Below, in pieces: positions 30,545 to 45,689 of a stretch of DNA of 64,000 nt (the stretch's first letter is position 1; each line of letters begins with the position of its first letter). A model generated the notes under the pieces. It was not told the origin of the DNA and searched no databases. It was given only the letters and a program-made list of their open reading frames with translations. The DNA is taken from contig NC_021679.1 of assembly GCF_000247815.1 (NCBI RefSeq), forward strand, positions 37,753,900-37,817,899, given 5' to 3'. The position numbers were made by a program, and so were the translations under genes. The DNA comes from Ficedula albicollis. Lineage: Eukaryota; Chordata; Aves; Passeriformes; Muscicapidae.

Positions 30545-30670
30545 CTCATCCCTGGAGTGTCCAAAGCCAGGCTGGACGGAGCTCAGGGCAACCTGGGATA
30601 GTGGAAGGTGTCCCTGCCAGGGAGATGAGCTTTAAACCCTTCCAACCCAACCCAGCCCAGCCTTCTAAGC
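30545..30670 (+). mobile_element. CR1 LINE 3' fragment
   Basis: The text GTCCAAAGCCAGGCTGGACG, AGCTCAGGGCAACCTGGGAT and AGTGGAAGGTGTCCCTGCC, ending CTTCCAACCCAACCC, marks a degraded sense CR1 3' end. Confidence 0.85.
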
Positions 30671-30939
30671 AGCACGGTTCTGAAATAATGCAAATACCCA
30701 GCCAGGAAGGTTCCAATTTACGGTATTTCCTCCCAACATGGTGCACTGCATCCACGTCAATCTGGCACAGCTGCTGCTCCTCTCTCCCTGAAATAAAGGG
30801 ATGCTAGAACAACCCTTAGGAGGGATTGCACTTCCAGACCAACGCTGACACAGGCAGGGAGAAAATTCCTGATGCGAAGCCCTGCAGGACCCATCCATCC
30901 TCCCGAGGACACCGCATCATCCCATCCACACGTCTGCAC

Positions 30940-31900
<961 letters not shown>

Positions 31901-32589
31901 GTCCTTGCTTATTTAAAATAAAACAGGTTTGCAATTAAACAATACCGCGAAACCTGGAGTGGACTGTGATATTTGATAAGTGATTCGTGTTAATCACAGG
32001 AGTTTTGGAGTTTGTATAAACCAGAATACTTAAAATAGGAAAAGAACGTGGATCTAGATAAAGGGGAATATATGGTTAAACCCACTCTGTTTAAATCCCC
32101 CTGTTATCAATATCGTATACCAGGTTGTAAAAGAAAAAAAAAAGGGTTTTCCACAGTCTGAAAGGGTGTTTTGCAGAATCAGATTTCCTGCCTTTGTGCA
32201 ATCAATCACAAACTCTCTGCTGAAGATCAGGCTTCCCACTTCTTTTTATTTTATCCACCAAGAGCAGATGGTTCCATGGCCAGTTCTCCCAAGAGCTGTC
32301 CCACGGGAGTTTGGAAGTTTCTCTGACCACCGCCGCTTACCTTGCAGAATTACTACAACAAAACAATAACAATTATCGATTACTACAAGGAAAACCAGAC
32401 TATAAAAAGGGAGCTGCAAACCAAGTTCTGTGGAAGTGGGGAGTGGGGGGTGACCCCTCACGTTTTCCCCAGCGCTGCTTTGCTCTGTCTATATAAAATA
32501 AAATCGAAATTTTGCTAAATACAGAGACTTTGTTTCTCATTTATAACAGACTGAGGTGAGAGCTCATTAATGCATATAAATATTCCCAA
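31901..32589. other. Upstream region, nothing recognised
   Basis: No exon, RNA gene or repeat array was recognised. Confidence 0.5.
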
Positions 32590-32760
32590 AATAGGCTGGT
32601 GCCAGGCTCCGTTCAGTTGTGTCAGTGGCAGGTTAAGGAGCAATGGCCATAAAATAAAACACAAATTCCAGATTAATATGGGGGAAAAAATCTTTCCATG
32701 AGGGTGGCAGAGCTGTGGGGCTGCTGCTCAGGGATCCCTTCCAGCCCAATCCTGTGATTT
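32590..32760 (+). mobile_element. CR1 LINE fragment, divergent
   Basis: The order GGCTGGTGCCAGGCTCCGTT, GGAGCAATGGCCATAAAA, ATGAGGGTGGCAGAGCTGTG and GATCCCTTCCAGCCC follows the sense 3' region of CR1 and includes a small internal deletion. Confidence 0.7.
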
Positions 32761-33537
32761 ATTTACAGATTATTTACAAAAAATATGTATTTATAATAAA
32801 ATACAGCCTTTCTTCTTCAAGATTCCAGAGAACAGCAGGTGGTTTCCAAGGAAAACCATCCCTCCACCCCCCAGCAATATTTGGAAGCAAACCCTGGAGA
32901 GACTGAGACTAAACACTAAGAATTAACAGAAAACACACACACGATGTCTGGAAACAAGAAAGCCAAATCCTAAACGCCAAGAATTAGAAGAAAATAAGTT
33001 TGAACCTGACTTACAGCTAAATTAAGAAACAAAATCTCTATAAACAGGTTCCTCCTGGAGCTCTACAAATTAAACTTCTGGTGTAACAGTACGTGATTAA
33101 AAAGTCAATAAATAATTAAACACTAATGGCAGAGCTAATTTACAATTTACTTCCTATCCTTATTAAAACAATTACTTAAAATCTCATCTTCATTTGTGTT
33201 TTCCATTTGCTTCATCCACTTTTCCTTCCAAAATCTTCCTTCAGTTCTGCAAAGTTTAATCCCGTGGGAAGTGTCCAACAGACACCTGAAGCAAAGCCAA
33301 AAGTATTATTTGTGTGAATATTCCCATATTCACAGTTTCTTACAAATTCAAATGAAGATTCCCCAAAGTTGTGCTAAGTCTTATTCCCAATTTACTAATT
33401 CTGATGGAGGAGGATCTCAGCTTTGAAATGTTCATAAAACTCCCAATCCAGGAGTTAATTTTTACAGCTTGTTCTACAGAGTTCTTGAAGATCTGTGATG
33501 TTCCAGATTGAAAGAATCATTGGTCTGCTCAAAATTT
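32761..33537. other. Upstream region, nothing recognised
   Basis: AT-rich sequence without a recognisable exon or transposon. Confidence 0.5.
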
Positions 33538-33706
<169 letters not shown>

Positions 33707-35387
33707 GGGCTGTGAAATCACGAGATGAAGAGAAAAAAGTGAACTTCACATAGATTTGTAATAAAACAACTTAATTCAGAAGTCAGGGGAATGACTATTT
33801 GATTTCCAGTCCTTTACATTTCCTTTTAAGACACAGAGGTTATTAAAAATATGTATTTAATGACTCAACTCAAAGGGCTGCTTAAAGATGCTATAAAAAT
33901 ACAAATCCCTGTAATACAGAGGAATTCTAAATCAAAGGCTGTTTTGAATATTATGAGATAATTTATCCAAGAAACACACGCTGAGGTGAGGGAGGAAGCA
34001 CGCAGCTCTTTTAAGTCGACTGGGAGGTAATATAAATAAAATAAATATTCTGAAGGAATGGGGGGCTGATGTTATCCAGCAGGGAATTCCTGTTCAGGCA
34101 ACCACCACAGGAACAGCCTGCTGGAAACATGGGATGGCTGAAGAGCTGAAATGAGCCTTGTTAGAGTCTAACCTTTAAAAAAATGTCATTTTTTGAATGG
34201 CTTCAGTTGCTGCATTATTCATTTTTTTTTTTAAACAGCATTCATTGGTGATATTAATTGGAGCCCACAACTCCACGTTTCCAAGGGCACAGGAGATTTT
34301 GAAAGAAATGTAAATGAAATCAAAAACTTCTAACGTCCAACAAATGACTGAGGATATAACCCAGACCAAAATATCTCCAGGTTGGAGGTGGGGGAAAGAG
34401 AAGGGCTCAGAAATCAGAATATTTGATATCCTCCTAAAAAACTTGGCTTCCTCCAAATATCTGCTGCCGTTGGGGATCATTCACATCCTCTTTATTCTTA
34501 ATTAGAGAATTTCCTTAACAAAGGAAATCTCTTTGAGACATGTATCCATCCATCCCAAAATATCCATTATTTAGTCACTCCTGAGCTACCCAATTGTGGG
34601 AACACCGGGTTTGGTTGGTTTGGTTGGTTTTTTTTTTTCTGAGGGTGTGAATACAGAACCAGAGAAAATTTTATTTCCAGCCCGAATGGAATGATTCCTC
34701 AATCAAATGACAGCACTTGTGTGGCTCTTTCAGGAGCCGGAGCAACCAACTGTTTGCACAAACACACTTTAGTGCTGCTGGGATAAATAAATAAAAGTGC
34801 AGGATCCAGATTGCCAAGGCACTGCACTGCACCAAGCTGGGAGGGGCTCAGCAACTTCTCCCTTCTCCCAAATTCCACCTGGGATCCCCCCCAGGGGAGC
34901 AGCACTGCCTCTTCTCCTGGAATATCAACCCTGAGCAGCAAAACCCCAACACAGCCAAGTTCTCCATGGCCTCCCCCTGCTTCTGGATTCCTGACATTAC
35001 TTAGGGAAAATGAGGGGAAAAAAACCAAAAAAAAACAGCCCAGAAGGCAAGGGAGCATTAAGGAAGAGCATTAGTGGTTGCACTAAGAGCAGGATTGGAT
35101 CTGGATCCACTCCTTCCAGCACACAGAGGGCTCCAAACCCACAGTCTCCATCAGCATCCTCCCCAGGAAACACAGACTTGGGGTTCCAGCTTCCCCCACT
35201 CTGCAATCCTGCTGAAGAAAACTGCTGGCCCCCATGGAAAGCTGCTCTTGTTGGCATCAGCAGGAGAGCCCAGGGATGGATTTTGTTAGCAGAAAGGGAA
35301 AGGACCTTCAGCAATCTCCAGAAATCTTCCATCCCTGGGAAGGAGGCCAGCTCCTCACTCCCCTGAATTACTTGGCACAGCCCCACT
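33707..35387. other. Upstream region, nothing recognised
   Basis: About 1.7 kb hold only short homopolymer runs. No exon or transposon was recognised. Confidence 0.5.
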
Positions 35388-36063
35388 GCTGCCCCTTCTC
35401 TCTCTAAAGCAATTTCTCTGCCCCTTCTCCCTCTAAAGGAATTTCTGTGCCCCTCTCCCTCTAAAGGAATTTCTCTGCCCCTTCTCCCTCTAAAGGAATT
35501 TCTGTGCCCCTCTCCCTCTAAAGGAATTTCTCTGCCCCTTCTCCCTCTAAAGGAATTTCTCTGCCCCTTCTCCCTCTAAAACAATTTCTCTGCCCCTTCT
35601 CCCTCTAAAACAATTTCTCTGCCCCTCTCCCTCTAAAGCAATTTCTCTGCCCCTTCTCCCTCTAAAGGAATTTCTGTGCCCCTCTCCCTCTAAAGGAATT
35701 TCTCTGCCCCTTCTCCCTCTAAAGGAATTTCTGTGCCCCTCTCCCTCTAAAGGAATTTCTCTGCCCCTTCTCCCTCTAAAGGAATTTCTCTGCCCCTTCT
35801 CCCTCTAAAGGAATTTCTCTGCCCCTTCTCCCTCTAAAGGAATTTCTCTGCCCCTTCTCCCTCTAAAGGAATTTCTCTGCCCCTTCTCCCTCTAAAGGAA
35901 TTTCTCTGCCCCTTCTCCCTCTAAAGGAATTTCTCTGCCCCTCTCCCTCTAAAGCAATTTCTCTGCCCCTTCTCCCTCTAAAGGAATTTCTCTGCCCCTC
36001 TCCCTCTAAAGCAATTTCTCTGCCCCTTCTCCCTCTAAAGCAATTTCTCTGCCCCTCTCCCTC
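35388..36063. repeat. 28/29-bp minisatellite, about 23 copies
   Basis: The unit CCCCTTCTCCCTCTAAAGG then AATTTCTCTG alternates between 29-bp (CCCCTTCT) and 28-bp (CCCCTCT) forms. Further variants have AAGCAA or AAACAA in place of AAGGAA. The pyrimidine-rich strand is +. Confidence 0.93.
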
Positions 36064-36918
36064 CTCCTCTGTAAGAGAGATTAGATAAAAATCTGGAGCA
36101 GTGGCAGCAGTTTCTGCCTTGGCTCCTGCACAGCCAGGAGAACCCTCCAGCCCCATTTTCCAGCAGAATGGGATGGAATTTGTGGGATTTGGAAGTCCCT
36201 GAAGTCACCAGAGGAACAGGGATGTATTTCTGTTTTAACAGAAAGGAGGATTGTGCTGTCTGGGATCCATCCTGGCACAGAGGACTCGGTGGATTTTCAG
36301 GTTTAATTCAAACAGCCTGGGTGGATGGGGTGCTTTAATCCTTGGAATTCCAAGTAATAAATGAGCCTGGTCTAATTTGCCAGTTCTTCTGGAGGAAGCG
36401 AGGTGCCACCTATCCTAAAACACATTTATCTGACACTGTTATGTAAAGGCTGCTATAATTAAAGGGTGTGAAGACTGGGTTGTCACTTCCCCTCGGTTGG
36501 GAGCACCTCCAGTGAGAGGTAACTGGGCTGCATTTGAAGGTACCTCTATTTTTAACGAGCTGTGAAATGCCTCTTCCCCACCGTGGAGATCTGCAGCCCC
36601 TCCAGAGGGTTTTCCACAGGGGAGAGTGGATGATCCCAGCTCCTCAGGCAGGATGTGCTCTGTTATAAATATATTATATTGCCGATATTATAATTATATA
36701 ATATAAATGTAATATATTACCAATATTATGGTATTGGCATTTTTGCAAATATTAAAGTGGATACCATATATGTTGTGTTGAAATAGTTTTTAAAATATAG
36801 TTTTTCTTTCACATCAGCTGATAAAGTGTCTTTGTGGTAAGTAAACTACCTACTTAATTAAATAACACCTACTGCTAATATACCAGCTACCAACACCAAC
36901 CATCTGTAAAAATTGAAG
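36064..36918. other. Upstream region with AT palindromes
   Basis: A self-complementary AT-rich stretch at about 36660-36735 (ATATTATAATTATATAATAT) is the only notable feature. No exon is seen. Confidence 0.55.
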
Positions 36919-37056
36919 ACCACAGCCCAAATTAAGACTAATAAAAAAATAAATTAAAACCACAGCCAAAAACCATGCATAGATCGGACCACAGCCCAAA
37001 TTAAGACTAATAAAAAAATAAATTAAAACCACAGCCAAAAACCATGCATGCTCTAA
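36919..37056. repeat. 69-bp tandem duplication
   Basis: The unit ACCACAGCCCAAATTAAGAC through AACCATGCAT occurs at 36919 and 36988, almost identical. Confidence 0.93.
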
Positions 37057-39053
37057 AAAGACGAGCTCAAAGAGTAGGCATGTAAAACAGCTCTTAAAGT
37101 ATGAAAAATAGTTTGTAGAACAGTTTTAACATGTGTGATGGGTCTATGAATATGCAATTATTTCTTAATTACGATACACTGTAAGTGTTTCTTGGCCTAT
37201 CAGCTTTTGTCACACCATGCTGTAAAATGCCTTAAAGCCAATTATCTAAAATCACCCCTCCTGGGTTCTACACAATGCATCTTTCATTGTTCTGTTTCTC
37301 CAAAGTATCCAGTTTTATTTGCAAGGCCATCCTCTCAAACTTTTCTCCAGCTCCATTTCTCTCTGCACATCATCTGTCCTATTCCATGGCATTTCTAAGC
37401 CAGGATTTACCTCCAAGTTGGCACACAGATGTGTGAGCCTTCTGCCAGCCCTGAGAACTCTCCACAGATCCATTCCCCCTCTCTCTTGAACAGAAAAATC
37501 TTCTTTATTCCCTCAGCTGACCTCAGAGATCTCCCAGTGTCCACCAGGCTGCTGAGAAGGTCCAAAATATTCAATCACACCCCAAAAAGGCAGAGTGGAT
37601 TTGTGGCTGGAATTGGGTCAGATTTCCTTGCTGGGGGTTCTGTTTTTAGGGAGGATCCACATTTTTATCTGCTGTGCCAAAAACCATCTGGGCCAAAGGA
37701 TTAAGCACTTGTTTCACTGCTTATTGGAAGCTCCTCTGCTTTGCTTATGGATGTTAATCCATCTCCTTAGTGCCACAAGTGCTGATGCTGAGTTTCTGTG
37801 CCACTTCAGCCTGCTGGAATGACGGGAAACACTCTCTAAAAGCCAATTACAAACTTTAGGGGAAGCTGCTGCTCTTTTACCCAAGCAGGGAAAGGCACCA
37901 GTGCATCCTGGAAACCCCATCAATGCTGGAACATCAACACTGGAACAGCAGAGCTGGGCTGCAGTCATCCCCCTGGGACTGGGAACAGCAAAGATGCAGG
38001 AGAAGGAGCACTGGGAATGTGCTGGGAATGCCATTATTGGAGATCCAGCCTCTCCAGAGCAGTGAACTGAAAGATTTCCCAGTCCCAGAATAGACCAACA
38101 GCCCAGAAAGCTCCTGGTTGCTGGTAATTTCCCAGGTGCATTTAAATATTTGCAGTTTTATCAGTGAACACTCATGAAAAGGTTGCTTGAAATGCATTTT
38201 GGAGAAATGAGGATTATCATGTAATAGTTCTTCAGAGAAAACAAAGCCTTGAGTGTGCAAAAAGACAACCCTGCAAGCTAAAAATGAAATCCCAGCTTCT
38301 GTAACATGCAGCATCTCATGGCGATTTTTTTTTTTGTTGTTCTTTAGCTAAACTAGCAAAAATACACCTTTTATTTTGGTTTTAGGTTCAAGGAGTAGGG
38401 CAAAGGGTGTCTTTGAAAAGAGTCAGACACAGAGCTTTGAAATCCCAGTGCTAAGAAGAATTTGCTGTTCTTGTTAAGAGGTTAAAAGAATAAAAGAATA
38501 AATAAATAAATAAATAAAAATATAAACCAGGCAGACACAGCTCAACCTCATCTCCAGTTTGCTGCTTCCCCTTGGGATTTTACAGGGATGCCTTGATGAG
38601 GCTCCTGATTTTATTGCCTTTCCCTCTGTTTATAATGGGAATTTCGTGGCAGGGGATGACAGGAAACTCCTCAGCTCCCTGCAGTAGATTTCCATGGTTC
38701 CTGTCCAAGTGGAGAAACTGATCCAGAAACAACAGATCAATGAAGGAGGAACCACTTGTCCAACCTGATTTCCTGAAATGTTTAGCCAGAGCACTTGGGA
38801 GCTGAGCTGAGAAGAACAAACATTGCTGGCTGTAGCTCTGCATGTTTGAGTGAGTTGTGCTCCTTCCTGTAAGGTCTCTGGGGGAGCTCTCCTTCTGCAC
38901 CTGAGGAAACGATGCCTCTGTGTGTTCTCACCATCCAGGAGCAGAGCACACAGTCTGTGGAAAAATCCTCAAAATGATGAGTCCTCATCTTCCTGGCAGG
39001 CCTGCCCTGGAACACCTAAAAACCCCATTGCTGGATTTCTGATTTTCTTTTTT
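37057..39053. other. Upstream region, nothing but a small microsatellite
   Basis: An (AAAT)n tract lies at about 38495-38518. No exon, RNA gene or transposon was recognised. Confidence 0.5.
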
Positions 39054-39230
39054 TTTTTTAATTTGAGAGGTTCATTCCCTATTTCTGTATTTCTGGTGTT
39101 TCTTTATTGGAAAGGTTAATTCCCTTTCTGTATTTCGGATTTTTTTTATTGGAGAGGTTCATTCCCTTTCTGTATTTCTGATGTTTCTCCACTGGAGAGG
39201 TTCAGTCCCTATTTCTGTATTTCTGATGGG
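39054..39230. repeat. ~55-bp tandem repeat, about 4 copies
   Basis: Imperfect units contain GAGAGGTTCATTCCC, TTTCTGTATTTC and a TGTTTCT spacer. Confidence 0.85.
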
Positions 39231-39269
39231 CTGAGAAACATTTTTGCCTTACAAAGGAGAAAAATATAA

Positions 39270-39341
39270 TTCCAAATATCCTTCCAAACATCCTTCCAAA
39301 CATCATTCCAGATATCATTCCAGATATCATTCCAAACATCC
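39270..39341. repeat. 12-bp tandem repeat, about 6 copies
   Basis: Units follow CATTCCAGATAT or CCTTCCAAACAT. The array directly adjoins a minus-strand CR1 piece. Confidence 0.85.
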
Positions 39342-39379
39342 CTGCAGCAGCAGAGACAGATCTGAAAAGCCACGTGTAA

Positions 39380-39500
39380 TTCACAGAATCCCAAAATCCA
39401 GAATCCCAGAATGGTTTGGGTGGGAAGGGAACCTAAATCTCATCTCACCCCATGTCCATGGGCATGGACATCTTTCACAGACCAGCTCCAAGTCCCAGAA
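39380..39500 (-). mobile_element. CR1 LINE 3' fragment (minus strand)
   Basis: The text CACAGAATCCCAAAATCCAG, CAGAATGGTTTGGGTGGGAA and the CATGTCCATGGGCATGGACA region matches the antisense CR1 3' end. Confidence 0.85.
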
Positions 39501-42500
39501 ATTTGATTAAATCAGGTAATTTCTGATGCTCTGAACACATAAAATGCTATTTTTCCCTCTGACTCCTCTGTGCAGGTTCAGACCTGCATTTCCCTTAATC
39601 TCTCAAACCCTGCATTAAAAAAAAAAGAGAACAGAATAATGAGTTTATTCCAGTCTTTCACGACATCCCTACAGAGATTACTTAAAAACCCCCAAACTCT
39701 AAATGAACTGCTGAAAGTTCTGTCCTGGATCTAAAACTGCAAAAATTAGGAATAAATAGGAAAGCATCAATATTCAGTGTCTAATATTTTCTGTGGCCCC
39801 CAAAAAGTTGGTGGACTTTTATTTCCATTGTTTTTAAAGTGAGAATTGGAGTTCAAAAAATGGAAAAATTCAGCCTGAGCAGCTCAGGCTGACAGAGTCA
39901 CAAGCAGCAAGCAGAATATTCTAATTGGGATTGTGGAGAATAATAACAATGGCAGCTCTGCCATCCCTGCCTATAATCATGATGAGCAATGGAGGAGCAG
40001 ATCAGAACCTCATGTTCTCAGCATTTAATTCAGTGTCCAGAGGAGGGAGCACGGAATTAAAAGGTGATAGAACTCAAAATTCATACAAGGATGTATTTAT
40101 CCCAAAATGGAGAAAAAGCCCAGGCTCTGTTAAAATTATGAACTTAGCTCATCCTTAAAAAGCTCATCCTTAAAAAGCTTATCCTTAAAAAAAAGCTTGG
40201 ACATGAATTGGAATATTGCACCTGCTGTAGATCTGCATGTTGTGCTTAGCAAAATTTAGGGATAAAGTTAAAGCTTTAACTTCAGTCTGGCAGGAACAGG
40301 TTTAGGAAGGGACCTAAAGTTGACTTTTTTAAAAAAAAATTATTTATTATGTGTTTTCCACTGCATTTTATTCTCCAAAAATCTCTGCTGTGATGGGTTT
40401 AAACCACAACACTTCTCAGAATTCTGGTGTTTGGCAATACCATGGGCAGCCAAAGGAAACCCAAACTTTTTGGGCTGGACCAGAAACTTAGAAACAGAAT
40501 TTTCAGATGCAGTGATGAAAAATTGGGTTTGTTCCAGTTCAGGCTAGAAAGAAAACAACTCCTCATTACAATTAAAGATGAGGTTAATGTGCAACACCTC
40601 AAATGTCTTAGGAGGGAATATTGCTGCCACCTCTTGGTTCAGCAGCATGAAAATATCAGGGTAAGAAGAAGAGAGAGCTGAAGGTGGAGCTTTCCTGGGT
40701 GTTTTCTCCAATTTTTCTCCAAAATTTGCCTTTTGGACACATGAGGGTTTAGGATGGTTTTCCAAACCCAGCTGGGAATGGGATAATCTGAAATAATTTC
40801 TGTTGATCACGAGTGAAGGAAAATTGGCTGGACGTGGAGGAAATTTGGAGGCAAAAAAAAGCCATAATTTGATTTTACTGTTCAAATTCTCCTTGGAGCT
40901 GCATCAATGGACACAACAAAGGTCACTGAAGGTGAAATTCCCCACAAATGGAAATCCAGCCAGGCACCTGCAGCGTCCCTTTGTCCCCATCCATGTCCCA
41001 CTTGGCTGGTCTCAGCCAGGATGTGAACAGGTCCAGGCTCCTGGCAGAGGCAGGAACACCCAAAAACTTTCCTGTCTTGCACTGCTCTTGCTTCAAACTG
41101 AATTTCTTGGAAAACTGTTCCAGTGAGAGACCGGGAGCCTTTGGTTCTGCTGTCAGATTTTGTGTGTCACAGGTGACAGGGGAGGGACCCCATCCCATCC
41201 TGTTGCCTTTAATTATTTTAATTTCTTTTGTTAGGGTTGGGATTAAAGGTATAAGAGATGGAATTCTCTGTTTGGATTTAGATGTTTATTCATTTTTATT
41301 CATTTTATAGTCAGTAGTAGTATTTTTAGCTAATGAGTTAAAAATGGTGACAAGGTGCTTTATTTTTTTTTTTTTTTAATATAAGGACCACACACAGCAA
41401 CCACTAAAAACTTGCAGAGTGACTGAAATTCCACAGCCACACGTGGAATGAGCTACAGGAAGAAGAAGTGGGGAAAATCCACTGTGACAAATCCATCCAA
41501 AGCCCTGATCCTGCTAATGGGAAGGTGTGGAAGGGCCAAGTGCTCTAAAATCAGAGGTGAAGTGACCCCAGAGCCAGGGGGTTTAACCCCTCAGCTTTAC
41601 AGAGTGAGTCATGGGAAAAAAAATAAAAATACAAGAGTTTTTATGACATTTCTCCAATACTTTCCATGGCAGCAGGAAGCAGGCACGAAGGATTTCACAG
41701 ATCTTTTGTCTCTGGACTCTTTCCTGCCCACACACTCACTCTCAGAACTGGAGAGCCCTGAATCCCTCCTCGTGCAGATAATTTGGGTTTATTCATCTTC
41801 TCAGAGCCCACCTAAACCCTGGGGGTGGTGAGGGGGTGGGAAGGGCAGAGGTGACAAAGCAACAGCTGAATTTTTGCTCAGAACTGGGAATATCCAGCTC
41901 GAGAGGTGAGGCCTGACAGGGCTGATACATCCAGGAAAACATTTCCTTAAAATACCAAATGCCTCTAACTGAAACCAGCCTCTTAAATGCCTTTATCTTA
42001 AATGAAGGGGTAATGGGAATATTCCTTCTGCTGCAGGCAATTCCTCCTCTCCCTGCTGAGCACTGACAGACAACAGCTCCAAAATTCCTTCCCAGCATCC
42101 ACAATGCAGATTCAACTTCAGCTTTAGGAACCCGAGGAGCCATTTCCAGACAAAGCTGTTGTGTTGCAAGACTCCACCACAAAAAAAAAAACACCCAGCA
42201 AACAACCCAAAAGCAATATCTGAGTCCAGAATCTTCCTCACAGGTAATTTACAGCAATTTCTAGTGTGGCAAATCAATTCATGAATCCCCAAAATATATT
42301 TAATGAGTGGAATAAGCACTTTCTGGCCATTTGTGGCCCAGGAATGCTCCACACAAAGTGTCATTTTCTCATTTCAAATGAGCTGGTTGAAGTCCAGCAC
42401 CTAAAAGAAGTGCCAATTAATGGAGGTGCATTAATTAGCAGCTCTGGAGACCTGGGCTCTGATTTCCAGCACTCCTGAATGTGGGTAAGACAAAGAGGCT

Positions 42501-42690
42501 GGGGAGCCCAGGCTGGATTTGGGCCAGTAACCCAAAAAATGAACCCAAAAAATGACAAGCTGTGGTCTGGGTGAGAGCACAGAGTTGCCAAACTTGCTTC
42601 TGCTCTTACACAGCACCACAAACCACACCAAATAAACTGCCAGGAGGAGGAAATGGCACCACACAAAGTGGGGAAACCAGTCCTGTGATC
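39501..42690. other. Upstream region, nothing recognised
   Basis: About 3.2 kb without a clear exon or transposon. A three-copy 16-17-bp repeat (CTCATCCTTAAAAAG) lies at about 40148-40195. Confidence 0.5.
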
Positions 42691-43006
42691 CCTGTTGTGG
42701 GAAATAGAAAAGGTCCAGAACTCTCAGAGGAGCAAATCTCAGATGGAGAAATGCAGGAATGCTGAAATGCAAGGACAAGAAACAACAGGGCTGGGAGCTG
42801 GGTGGAGACAGGCTCAGGAAAATAAGTTCAGCAAAACAGAAATATGTAAGGTTAATAATGAAGCTTTATCCATTGTTTTAAGCTATTGCAAGCAAGGTTG
42901 TTCAAATCAAGATATAACTGCAGCTTTATTAACTGGCCTGAGCAAACCCTGGTCAGCTTTTAGTATTCTGCTATTGGCTGAAAGTTGTTAAAGAGTTTGT
43001 GACAAG
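42691..43006 (+). mobile_element. Dispersed repeat, probable LTR fragment (copy 2)
   Basis: This is a second copy of the element at 6449, in the same orientation. Shared text runs from TGTGGGAAATA through the segment GCTTTATCCATTGTTTTAAG to AAAGAGTTTGTGACAA. Differences include small insertions of a few bases. Similarity stops before the AATAAA part of copy 1, so this copy lacks its 3' end. Confidence 0.6.
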
Positions 43007-43386
43007 GACTCCCTTCCTCTGCAGCTCCCCCAGGATGACTCAGAGCACAAAGCTCATATTTATACACCAGTGATGAACAAAACCTGCACAGGATGAGAAA
43101 GTCTTTCAGCTTTAGCACGAGGGGAGCACTGAATGCTTTCCTCAACACTTCCATTCCTGGAGACAGAGGAACATCAGAAATCAGTCAATCCCAGCTTTAA
43201 CTGGGATTTTAACTGGGAAGCTTCTCCAGCACAATTGGGGAAAACAAAATTCTCTTCCATTTCAATAAAACCACAGCTACAAAACACTTAAAAATTAATA
43301 TACACAGGGAGAAAGTGGATCCAAACCAGCTGGTTTGGGAACAGCTGAGGTCAGCTTTTACTCCTGACAAAAGGGAACAGAGTTTG
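43007..43386. other. Upstream region, nothing recognised
   Basis: Sequence between the LTR-like copy and the minisatellite shows nothing identifiable. Confidence 0.45.
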
Positions 43387-43604
43387 GAAGGGCTGGAGAA
43401 TTCCTGAGGGAAATGGGGAAGGGCTGGAGAATTCCTGAGGGAAATGGGAAGGATGGAGAATTCCTGAGGGAAATGGGAAAGGGCTGGAGAATTCCTGAGG
43501 GAAACGGGAAAGGGGTTGGAGAATTCCTGAGGGAAATGGGAAAGGATGGAGAATTCCTGAGGAAAATAGGGAAGGGGCTGGAGAATTGCTGAGGGAAATG
43601 GGAA
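43387..43604 (+). repeat. 31-bp minisatellite within + strand CR1, about 7 copies
   Basis: Units read GGGCTGGAGAATTCCTGAGG then GAAATGGGAA, the reverse complement of the unit at 11651 and 12109. Copies vary more than in those arrays. The array runs directly into a 287-nt G tract. Confidence 0.9.
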
Positions 43605-44142
<538 letters not shown>

Positions 44143-45172
44143 AATTCCTGAGTGAATTCCTAAATTCCTGGAGTCACCACAGATCCCACCTGCACGAGAT
44201 CCTTCCATCCCAGTTAATCCCACAGAGCCCCAAACTGGAGCTCCAGCACAGCACTGATGGCTCTGCCTTGGAGAAACACCCAAAACAACCTGCCCTTCCC
44301 ACCTGGGAATTCTGCCTGCCACAGCCACTTCTCCTCCCTGGAAAAATCAAAATTCTGCTGCACAGCTCTGCAGAGCAGAAGGTTGGGCATCCCAGCAGAG
44401 ATGCTCCCAGCCACAGCATCTTCTCCCTTTCCCAGCAGGATTCCCACTGCGGTTTTCAGGGAAATGTCTCCATTTTAAGGATTTTTTTCCCCCCAAATCT
44501 CAAGCAGTTCATCAGGGCTGAACCCCTGGATTTCTCATGCTAAGTGCCCTTGGGCTGATATTTTCCATGTGGGTTTCCATGGCAATCAGCAGAACCCAGA
44601 ATAAATTTGTTTTGTCATAATTGCTGCACAATTCCGGGTAAAGTGAATAAATAAATATTCTCTTACTATTTCTCTCTGAAGCTCCTGATTTAGTGAACAA
44701 ACCCCCCCAAAAATCACCAAATATGACGAATTTCAGCAATTATGATTATTTAGGATAACCAAACCCGAGCACTGCCAGCGTGTGGGAGTTTTTATTAGTG
44801 TCTCCATGACTCAGAATTATTCCATCTTTAGAGCTTTTCCCAGATTTTCCCCTTCACAACGTGAGGGGGAGAGAGAGCAGAGATTTGACATCAGCAGAAC
44901 ATTTTTAGGGCTGAGAGAAGACAAACCTGAGCAGGCTGAGCCAGCTCTGAGATTCCCCCCAGCATTCCCAGTTCCACCAGTCCAGGATTAGGAGAGCAGA
45001 CAGCCCTGCCCCCCATTCCCAGGAGATTCAGGCTGCTTGGAAACCATAAATTAATTTTTTTTCTATTCAATTATTAATCTATAAAGCCATAATTGAGAAG
45101 ACCGTGGGAGAGTTTTGCTTCTGCTGGTTTCCAAATTTCCAAGCAAAGTTGGATTTTAAATGAAATGGAATA
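44143..45172. other. Upstream region, nothing recognised
   Basis: About 1 kb of ordinary sequence, without a recognisable exon or element. Confidence 0.5.
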
Positions 45173-45376
45173 TATAAAGATAAATAATATAAAATAGAAT
45201 AGAACATAAAAATGTAAGGATAAAATACAATATTATTATAATGTATGTATTTATATAATTATATACATATATTATATAAAGATAAATAGCATAAAATAGA
45301 ATAGAATATAAAAAATGTAAGGACAAAATATAATATTATGGAGTAGATATGTGGACATGGAAAGTCATTTGCATTG
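45173..45376. repeat. 102-bp AT-rich tandem duplication
   Basis: The unit TATAAAGATAAATAATATAA through ACAATATTAT occurs at 45173 and 45275, with several substitutions. Confidence 0.88.
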
Positions 45377-45689
45377 GCAAATCCATCGGCCAGTTCTTTT
45401 TTTAAAGTTTAATCTGGAAGAAAATCCAAGATCTTACAGTAAAAAAACCCCAATTTTTAATTTCCATCACCCCAAATCTCAGCAGTGCCATCATGCACCC
45501 ACTAGGGATTTATATTTATTTGTGGGCTGACAGCATGGAATTTCCTTCCTTGAAAAAAATTTAAAAAGTGCTGGAATTCCCATCCTCTACTCTCAGGAAA
45601 AAATATTTTTATACAACTTTATCAAAAACCAACAGCTCTGCGAGGAGATGAGAGAAATTAATGAGGAATTAATTAATTCCAGGGCCTCT

